Below, piece after piece: positions 1-5,078 of a stretch of DNA of 5,641 bases. The notes under the pieces were generated by a model that saw nothing but the letters and a program-made list of their open reading frames with translations, had not been told where the DNA came from and did no database searches. Location: NCBI GenBank assembly GCA_027028805.1, contig JALVHX010000053.1, forward strand, positions 1-5,641, written 5' to 3'. Positions within the stretch are counted from its first letter, which is position 1. Each line of letters starts with the position of its first letter. The stretch is from Desulfurococcales archaeon. GTDB lineage: Archaea; Thermoproteota; Thermoprotei_A; Sulfolobales; Desulfurococcaceae. The translations under genes and the position numbers were made by a program.

Positions 1-278
1 TATTTAATTTTAATAAGATATTCTCGTGCCGTCAGAGAGCATTATGCGAACCCACAGTACCTCAGGAAGTTGCCGAATATTCTAGGAGGCTCTTAAGCAT
101 TATGGATAAGGACATGGTGGTACATGAACTAACTATGCGCTCAGTATTTTTATCTAAACTAGCATCAAAGGGAGTGACAGATGCTAATATATTGGCACGC
201 AGTCTCATGGAATTCTATATGAATATGGGAGATGAGGATGCCGAACTTGCTGAGAAATATAATGTTAATATTGGCTAG
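1..278 (+). CDS. C-terminal end of a probable type II/IV secretion (archaeal pilus-type) ATPase, 5' truncated by the window
   Basis: An open frame enters at the left edge (first full codon at 3) and ends at TAG 276-278, giving about 91 residues. The visible part has no Walker motifs, which would lie upstream. It has a helical tail with a conserved-looking pattern: EVAEYSRRLLSIM, then ELTMRSVFLSKLASKGVTD, then ANILARSLMEFYMN. In GspE/FlaI/VirB11-type archaeal ATPases the C-terminus commonly has this form: an acidic/arginine helix, an 'R..FL..L...G' helix, then a helix ending in a tyrosine-rich segment before a short acidic tail. The next gene encodes the membrane partner that such ATPases always work with, and it overlaps this one by about 40 bp, which strongly supports the call. 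The product would be a cytoplasmic hexameric ATPase powering pilus or archaellum-like filament assembly. Family assignment rests on weak tail similarity plus context; which filament it serves cannot be told. Confidence 0.66.
   Translation, partial: FNFNKIFSCRQRALCEPTVPQEVAEYSRRLLSIMDKDMVVHELTMRSVFLSKLASKGVTDANILARSLMEFYMNMGDEDAELAEKYNVNIG
227..231 (+). promoter_or_regulatory. Shine-Dalgarno site (GGGAG) for the FlaJ-like gene
   Basis: GGGAG lies six bases before the ATG at 238 but directly abuts the ATG at 232. Spacing therefore favours 238 as the start. It sits inside the last codons of the upstream ATPase frame, so translation of the two genes is probably coupled. Confidence 0.45.
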
Positions 279-1623
279 AATACCAATAATTTTATTTTAT
301 GTATTTTTATATTTTAAGAAAATAACAATTATGAATATAAAATATTTGTTATTTATAAAAAGTTTAGATAATAAGCTAATTGATTTCTTAGCTATATTAT
401 ATAGTTTGGAATCCGCTGGAATACATATAGATAAACTACTCCGCGATCTAGGGTTAGGCAAAATCTTACTCGGTGACGCCTATAAGAGGCTGGGTGAGCA
501 ATATATAGTGTTTGAGAGCGCTACCGGTTCAATGGTATCGGCGCTACGACAACTAAGTAAAGCTATATATCGTTCTAGGTTGTCAAAGATATTGAACGAG
601 TATATAGATGTATTTATATCCTCCGGTGATACGCGAGGTTATATTAAATCTGCATTAGATACTGAGATTAGTTTATTAAAAGATAAACTTAATAATAATT
701 TTATACTCATAGATAATATATATGAATCATATCTAATTATTTTATTATCATCTATATTGCTAGTATTTATACCAGGCATTTCGAAATATATTGTATTATT
801 ACCATTATTTATTGGTATAAGTGGAATTATAGCATATATTATAGCATCAATTATTGTTGAAAATCTTTATCTTAATGAGTCTGTATATCTATTTATTTTG
901 ACAATATTTTTACTAATATTATTAGCATTTTTATCATTCATACAAAATATTATTTATTATATAATAGTATTAGTATTAATCGCTATTGTATCGATATTGG
1001 CTAATATTTATTATAAAAATTATAAAATGATCGATGACGTGGCTGTGATGCTTCTGGAGGATTTATATACAGAGGCTACGAAAGGGTTTACAATAGAAGC
1101 GGGGATAAGTAGGCTTAGCTCAAGAAGCCGTTATAGTGTTATCTTAGAGCCCATTAACAGGCTTATGGATATCGGGTTAGAGCTTAAGGATGCTGTTAGT
1201 TTTCATAGGTTTCCGCCCTTAGCATCAATGATAATGAAGAGCATAGTTATTCCTCTACGCTATACCGGTGAGCATGCTCGCTACTTGGCCTCAATAATGA
1301 CTAGTGTTCATAGTATTTTATGGGCTAGACGTGCGGTGTTAGAGAGAACTCGAATATATATAGGATATGCATTTACGTTGCCCATCGTTTCATATATAGT
1401 GATGTATGGTTTCCTAGACATGTTTCCGGGATCTAGGGGTAGCGGGCTTCTAGTGAATACTATATTATTAGCGAGCATATCGGCGGCGCTTGTGGCTGGG
1501 CGATTAAGGAGGGGTTGTGGCTTATGTGATATAAAAATAGTCTTGGCGATGGCCTTGCTTAACGTGTTATTATATTTTATCCCTTTACTACTCCGAGGGG
1601 CCTTAGGCGTACCACGAGCTTAG
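238..1623 (+). CDS. FlaJ/TadC-like (T2SF) platform membrane protein of an archaeal type IV filament system
   Basis: The protein has about 461 residues from ATG 238. ATG 232 adds two residues and ATG 262 would remove eight; 238 is preferred for its GGGAG. The layout is that of archaeal FlaJ/TadC/PilC-type proteins. There is a short hydrophobic N-terminus (about 11-30). A first cytoplasmic T2SF helical repeat follows (about 48-150; 'LAILYSLESAGI' and 'FISSGDTRGYI'). Four membrane segments come next (about 165-182, 186-208, 217-236, 240-262). A second T2SF repeat (about 266-375) contains 'LLEDLYTEATKGFTIEAGI' and 'PLRYTGEHARYLASI'. Three more membrane segments end the protein (about 374-395, 404-423, 433-455). 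Such proteins form the inner-membrane platform that couples the ATPase to pilin assembly. The overlapping upstream ATPase gene supports an operon. Codons for residues about 155-265 are extremely AT-rich. The last 15 codons overlap the end of convergent rtcB. Archaellum versus adhesion pilus cannot be decided here. Confidence 0.82.
   Translation: MPNLLRNIMLILARIPIILFYVFLYFKKITIMNIKYLLFIKSLDNKLIDFLAILYSLESAGIHIDKLLRDLGLGKILLGDAYKRLGEQYIVFESATGSMVSALRQLSKAIYRSRLSKILNEYIDVFISSGDTRGYIKSALDTEISLLKDKLNNNFILIDNIYESYLIILLSSILLVFIPGISKYIVLLPLFIGISGIIAYIIASIIVENLYLNESVYLFILTIFLLILLAFLSFIQNIIYYIIVLVLIAIVSILANIYYKNYKMIDDVAVMLLEDLYTEATKGFTIEAGISRLSSRSRYSVILEPINRLMDIGLELKDAVSFHRFPPLASMIMKSIVIPLRYTGEHARYLASIMTSVHSILWARRAVLERTRIYIGYAFTLPIVSYIVMYGFLDMFPGSRGSGLLVNTILLASISAALVAGRLRRGCGLCDIKIVLAMALLNVLLYFIPLLLRGALGVPRA
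1529..1540 (-). terminator. Possible oligo-T terminator of the rtcB transcript
   Basis: On the minus strand a run of five T (opposite A at 1533-1537) occurs about 40 nt after the rtcB stop codon. Archaeal RNA polymerase often terminates at short U-rich tracts without a hairpin. If real, the terminator lies inside the coding sequence of the convergent FlaJ-like gene. The run is short and the region is AT-rich, so this is only a candidate. Confidence 0.22.
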
Positions 1624-3028
1624 CTATGCCCACTTCATGGGCCACGCGGACAACTCTGTCTACATCCTTATATGCGCCAGGGGCTTCCTCGGAGATTACT
1701 CTACGTGTGGCTGCACGGAGTACTATTCCCTTCTTTGAGAGCTCGCTTACAACCTTATCGGGTCTATATGTACGTATAGCCTTGTGGCGGCTCATCCAGC
1801 GGCCAGCGCCATGGGGGGCGCTATACCATGTCCGGGCACCGCTTTTTGTGCCCACAAGTATATAGCTTGCAGTTCCCATGCTCCCAGGTATTAGCACCGG
1901 CTGCCCTATGCTCCTATAATCGGCAGGTATTTCTGGGTGTCCTGGTGGAAATGCCCTTGTAGCTCCTTTTCTATGTACTATAAGCTTCATTCTTTTCCCG
2001 TCTACGTCATGCTCCTCGATTTTTCCAATATTATGTGCTACGTCGTAGACTAGTCGCATTCCCAGTTCCTCGGGATCGCGGTGGAATACATTCTTAAAAC
2101 TTTCTCTAACCCAGTGCATTATTATCTGTCTATTAGTCCATGCGAAATTAGCGGCGGCAGCCATGGCGCGCACATAGCTTTGTGCCTCAGGGCTGTTAAA
2201 TGGTAGCGCAGCCAGCTCTCTGTCGGGGGGGCGAATTCCGTATTTTCTCATCGCGCGCTCCATCATTATTATATATTCGCTGGCAACTTGGTGGCCAAGG
2301 CCACGGCTGCCGGTATGTATCATAACGGTAACTTGGCCAACATGGGTTATCCCCATAGCCTTGGCTGCGGCAGGATCGTATATTTGATCAACTACCTGTA
2401 CTTCGAGGAAATGGTTGCCGGCGCCGAGTGTGCCGAGCTGGTTATGGCCCCTCTGCTTGGCTCGCCTGCTTACTTTACTGGCATCGGCGAGTCTCCAGCT
2501 GCCGCGCTCCTCTATGTGATCCATGTCTTCTGGCCATCCAAATCCTTTTTCAACTGCCCATTCTACTCCCCTATTTAAAACCTCGTCGAGCTCGGAGAAG
2601 CTTAGCCTGAGCTTGCCGGTGCTTCCCACGCCACTTGGCACGTTTCGGAAGATCTCGTCTACAAGCTGTTTAAGAAGGGGTCTAACATCTTTTTCATCGA
2701 GATCGGTGCGTAATACGCGTACGCCACAGTTTATATCATAGCCTATGCCGCCTGGTGATATGACTCCTGTTTCGATATCGAATCCCGCGACACCACCTAT
2801 AGGGAACCCGTATCCTTGGTGTACATCTGGCATCGCGTAGGCGGCTTTCTGTATACCTGGTAGTGATGCTACATTAGCTAATTGTATGAGCGAGAGATCC
2901 TCCATGGCTTTTTTCAATATATATTCGTCCGCAAATAGTATTCCAGGCACACGCATGCCGGGTTTCGCGCCTACTGGTATCATGTATTCGTATGGCCCGA
3001 TTTTCTCAAGCCTGATCCTGGACGACAT
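1577..3028 (-). CDS. rtcB: tRNA-splicing ligase RtcB
   Basis: This 483-residue protein has full archaeal RtcB length and no intein. RtcB is a Mn2+- and GTP-dependent ligase that joins a 2',3'-cyclic phosphate (or 3'-phosphate) end to a 5'-OH end. It seals tRNA exons after intron removal. All signature motifs are present in order: 'AMPDVHQGYGFPIGGVAGFD' (65-84), 'SPGGIGYDINCGVR' with metal ligands D98 and C101, 'GAGNHFLEV' with H206, 'HTGSRGLGH' with H238, 'YDVAHNIGK' with H332, and 'SAPHGAGRWMSR' with H406, the expected guanylylated histidine. The C-terminus 'LRPLGVVKG' is the family's usual ending, so the stop is authentic even though it overlaps the convergent FlaJ-like gene by 47 bp. The ATG start at 3028 is preceded by GGTGG (3035-3039) six bases upstream. 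The gene follows hisS by 87 nt on the same strand with no strong promoter between them. The archease cofactor is not encoded in this window. Confidence 0.97.
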   Translation of the reverse strand: MSSRIRLEKIGPYEYMIPVGAKPGMRVPGILFADEYILKKAMEDLSLIQLANVASLPGIQKAAYAMPDVHQGYGFPIGGVAGFDIETGVISPGGIGYDINCGVRVLRTDLDEKDVRPLLKQLVDEIFRNVPSGVGSTGKLRLSFSELDEVLNRGVEWAVEKGFGWPEDMDHIEERGSWRLADASKVSRRAKQRGHNQLGTLGAGNHFLEVQVVDQIYDPAAAKAMGITHVGQVTVMIHTGSRGLGHQVASEYIIMMERAMRKYGIRPPDRELAALPFNSPEAQSYVRAMAAAANFAWTNRQIIMHWVRESFKNVFHRDPEELGMRLVYDVAHNIGKIEEHDVDGKRMKLIVHRKGATRAFPPGHPEIPADYRSIGQPVLIPGSMGTASYILVGTKSGARTWYSAPHGAGRWMSRHKAIRTYRPDKVVSELSKKGIVLRAATRRVISEEAPGAYKDVDRVVRVAHEVGIAKLVVRLRPLGVVKG

Positions 3029-3115
3029 ATATAACCACCGTATATCGAGGTGTCATTACAAGTGTATCGTATTCAGTCTTGTTAGTATTAGGATTTCTTT
3101 AGGAGGTTTTTATGT

Positions 3116-4399
3116 TTAGGGAGTATTATCTACGTTTGCGTGCTCTGTAAGTAGTGTTATTATAGCATAAAGGGCATCGTCTATGTTGTGCGCCATTATT
3201 TGTTTACCTGTATCAAGGTCTTTTATAGAATAGCGTCCCGTCGCGGCTTCTTTTTTGCCTATAAAAATAGCTAGCCGGGCCTGGCTCTTTATACGTGAAA
3301 GAGTTTTCCCCGGTTTCTTTGCATAATATACCATAGTAGAGATCCCATACTCGTGGAGTCTGTGGACGAGCTTATATGTATGAGATACGCATTGTTGCTC
3401 CGAGCACATGACTATTATATATACCTTTGCTTTCTCGGCCACGTCTTTGTCTCCTAACGCCAGGGCTATTCTATCTATTCCCAGAGCGGCGCCAGTTGAC
3501 GGCTCAGGCGGTCCCCCATAAACTGATGTTAGGTTGTCATAGCGGCCGCCACCGCCTATGCTAGGTTCTATGGCTGGTGTTTTTATTTCGTATATTAGGC
3601 TCGTATAGTAAGCGAGCCCTCTCACGAGGCGCGGGCTGTATTCTGCATTTATGCCTAGTTCTTTTAGGCTATCTATGAATAATAATGTGTCTTCTAGATA
3701 TTTTTTTAGTGCAGAATATATAGGATCTGATATAAGTTTTTCTATTTTAGTGTTTAATATATAATTTATTTCTTTAGCCGCGATTTCAGAATACTTCTTT
3801 AATTCCAATATAGCTTCTTCTATAAGTTTTTTATCAATTAAGTGAAGTATATGATCTTGAATTTCTCTTGATATATTATGTTTTGTCATTATGTATCTAT
3901 GTATATAGACGTTGCCGACTATGAACTTATATTTTATCCCGATTAGATCTAGGTATTCATGTATGGTATAGGCTACGCGTATATCTGACATTATGGAGGG
4001 ATCCCCGATTATCTCGAGGCCTGCTTGCCAGAATTCCCTGTTGCGGCCTTTTTGTGGTTCTTCGTATCTATAGCATCGTGCGATATAATATAGGCTAATG
4101 GGTTTCTTCATCCCCCGCATCTTTGTTAGATACGCTCTAATAATTGACGCGGTTACTTCGGGTCTTAGTGCAAGAAGGCGTCCTGCCTTGTCCTTGAATA
4201 CATACATGCTTCTAACGATCTCTTCGCCCGATTTTGCAGCAAATAGGCTAAAATGCTCAATTATAGGGGTGTATATGGGGGTGAACCCGTTTTTGCGAGC
4301 GGTGTTTTTGAACATGTCGAATAAATATTCATAAAGCCATGCCCGGGCCCCTATGATATCGTATGTTCCCCGCGGTGTTCTTAAATACTCTTTACTCAT
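3116..4399 (-). CDS. hisS: Histidyl-tRNA synthetase
   Basis: This 427-residue class II aminoacyl-tRNA synthetase charges tRNA-His with histidine in the cytoplasm. The N-terminus 'TPRGTYDI' is typical. Motif 1 lies near 38-60. 'RPEVTASIIR' (79-88) is the histidine/ATP-site segment. Motif 2 is 'RYEEPQKGRNREFWQ' (111-125). The HisA motif is 'LVRGLAYYT' (258-266), with the catalytic arginine at 260 but Ala where Asp is commoner. The glycine-rich 'IGGGGRYDNL' (281-290) follows, and motif 3 is 'GAALGIDRIALAL' (303-315) with R310. Residues about 325-420 form the anticodon-binding domain, ending in a typical 'IFIGKKE...SIKDLDTGKQ' stretch. The insertion domain (about 160-250) is rich in K, I and N and its DNA is markedly AT-rich. 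The ATG at 4399 has GGGAG at 4410-4414, ten bases upstream and within the last codons of the preceding endA-like gene. The 7-nt gap implies co-transcription and coupled translation. Confidence 0.96.
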   Translation of the reverse strand: MSKEYLRTPRGTYDIIGARAWLYEYLFDMFKNTARKNGFTPIYTPIIEHFSLFAAKSGEEIVRSMYVFKDKAGRLLALRPEVTASIIRAYLTKMRGMKKPISLYYIARCYRYEEPQKGRNREFWQAGLEIIGDPSIMSDIRVAYTIHEYLDLIGIKYKFIVGNVYIHRYIMTKHNISREIQDHILHLIDKKLIEEAILELKKYSEIAAKEINYILNTKIEKLISDPIYSALKKYLEDTLLFIDSLKELGINAEYSPRLVRGLAYYTSLIYEIKTPAIEPSIGGGGRYDNLTSVYGGPPEPSTGAALGIDRIALALGDKDVAEKAKVYIIVMCSEQQCVSHTYKLVHRLHEYGISTMVYYAKKPGKTLSRIKSQARLAIFIGKKEAATGRYSIKDLDTGKQIMAHNIDDALYAIITLLTEHANVDNTP

Positions 4400-4406
4400 A
4401 TAGCCA

Positions 4407-4922
4407 TCACTCCCGTTTTGGCTCGATTTTTGATACCTCGTAGTATGTTAGATCGCCTTGGAATGAAACCATTGCGAGGACTAATATAAGGTTGTTTGAG
4501 AGGGCCTGGCGGCTCCACACGGAGAGTTTTTCTGTTTCTATAGGTGTTTTTTCTTGTAGAACAATTACTAGTCTTATGCTGCCGTCTTTATGTTTTACGA
4601 GAAACTTATCTCCTAAGGGCCTAACCCTTCTGCCCCTGTCTCTGAGGTCCTTGTATACTACTAGGCGCGCCCAGAACATCTTCTTAAAACACGTACTGTG
4701 CGCGCGTAATAGCTCTTCGAAACTCTTATAGATGGTGTTTTGGTCACGAACTTGTGCGTCGCCGCGGAGTAGTAGATAAACTATTTCCTCTAGAGCGAGT
4801 TCTAGGGTGTTGCCTAGCCGTGTGCCATACCACCTGTTTTCTAGGCTGCGTGCATCTGCGTCGAATACATGGCCCCGGCATTTTTCTTTATCAAAGAATA
4901 TAGTGTATAGCTTCTTCGGCAT
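4407..4922 (-). CDS. endA: EndA-family tRNA-splicing endonuclease subunit, probably the non-catalytic structural subunit
   Basis: The protein has 171 residues, the usual size of a one-unit archaeal EndA. The N-terminal domain (about 1-80) has the family's 'LALEEIVYLLLRGDAQV' helix (41-57). The C-terminal nuclease fold (about 83-165) begins with 'VVYKDLRDRG' (88-97) and ends with 'GDLTYYEV' (156-163), both recognisable EndA signatures. The D157 loop matches the acidic L10 loop used for subunit contacts. By hand alignment the catalytic Tyr-His-Lys triad is missing. Lys110 sits where 'DFxxY' should supply Tyr, 'GSIRLV' replaces the 'HSEYLV' histidine, and 'NN' (143-144) replaces the 'KK' lysine. 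This fits the structural partner of a crenarchaeal (alpha-beta)2 endonuclease, with the catalytic subunit encoded elsewhere. The start is secure: an in-frame TAG lies immediately before the ATG, and GGGGTG (4932-4937) is upstream. It is the first gene of a probable operon with hisS and rtcB. Confidence 0.84.
   Translation of the reverse strand: MPKKLYTIFFDKEKCRGHVFDADARSLENRWYGTRLGNTLELALEEIVYLLLRGDAQVRDQNTIYKSFEELLRAHSTCFKKMFWARLVVYKDLRDRGRRVRPLGDKFLVKHKDGSIRLVIVLQEKTPIETEKLSVWSRQALSNNLILVLAMVSFQGDLTYYEVSKIEPKRE
4410..4414 (-). promoter_or_regulatory. Shine-Dalgarno site (GGGAG) for hisS inside the end of the endA-like gene
   Basis: On the minus strand GGGAG directly precedes the TGA stop of the endA-like gene and lies ten bases from the hisS ATG. 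Ribosomes finishing the first gene would be positioned to start the second. This supports a shared transcript. Confidence 0.5.
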
Positions 4923-4939
4923 CTAGGCGGGCACCCCGG

Positions 4940-4965
4940 TTTCTCTGCCGTGTCTCTTTGCCGTG
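4940..4965 (-). repeat. Two-copy 13-bp tandem repeat upstream of the endA-like gene
   Basis: On the minus strand the copies read CACGGCAAAGAGA (4965-4953) and CACGGCAGAGAAA (4952-4940). They are directly abutting and match at 11 of 13 positions. A shortened relative, CACAGAGAAA, lies at 5006-4997. The copies are purine-rich on the side that would be transcribed as the leader of the endA-like/hisS/rtcB operon. They could be an operator or an RNA-level element. No function is known to me. Confidence 0.6.
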
Positions 4966-5016
4966 ACTCATGTAGGGCCTGGACTTGGGCCTAGGCTTTC
5001 TCTGTGACGACGGGTT

Positions 5017-5052
5017 CTAATTTATTATCTTATGTATATTTTTAGTTATTCT
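5017..5052. promoter_or_regulatory. AT-rich block, probable divergent promoter region for mtnA (+) and the endA-like operon (-)
   Basis: The 132-nt gap between the two divergent gene starts splits sharply into a GC-rich half next to the endA-like gene and this AT-rich block next to mtnA. The block holds several TATA-like stretches on both strands. On the minus strand these are AAAAATATA (5042-5034) and ATAATAAAT (5028-5020). On the plus strand they are TTTATTAT and TTATGTATAT. Their placement would give mtnA a short leader or none, and the endA-like gene a leader of roughly 70-100 nt. No single box can be chosen with confidence. Confidence 0.42.
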
Positions 5053-5067
5053 AGATGGCGTCTGCTG

Positions 5068-5073
5068 GGTGGG
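5068..5073 (+). promoter_or_regulatory. Shine-Dalgarno site (GGTGGG) for mtnA
   Basis: GGTGGG is five bases before the ATG at 5079 and only two before the in-frame ATG at 5076. It therefore favours 5079. The first in-frame ATG after a stop is at 5055, has no such site, and would need leaderless translation. Confidence 0.5.
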
Positions 5074-5078
5074 TTATG

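Noticed and set aside
1577..3028. An intein in RtcB, as occurs in some archaeal homologues.
   Set aside because: The 483-residue protein is continuous and collinear with intein-free RtcB at every active-site motif.
1626..3119. Plus-strand open frames at 1626-1865, 2288-2578, 2428-2610, 2523-2741 and 2886-3119.
   Set aside because: They lie wholly or almost wholly opposite rtcB, which has full-length homology with every active-site motif. Their translations are low-complexity Ser/Arg/Pro-rich and resemble no family.
4098..4731. Plus-strand open frames at 4098-4334 and 4492-4731.
   Set aside because: They are shadows opposite the motif-bearing parts of hisS and the endA-like gene, with no plausible start context or family resemblance.
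4923..5054. A tRNA or C/D-box guide RNA in the GC-rich spacer.
   Set aside because: No T-arm consensus or cloverleaf could be folded. There is no D box (CTGA) on either strand, and GTGACGA is only a near match to a C box.
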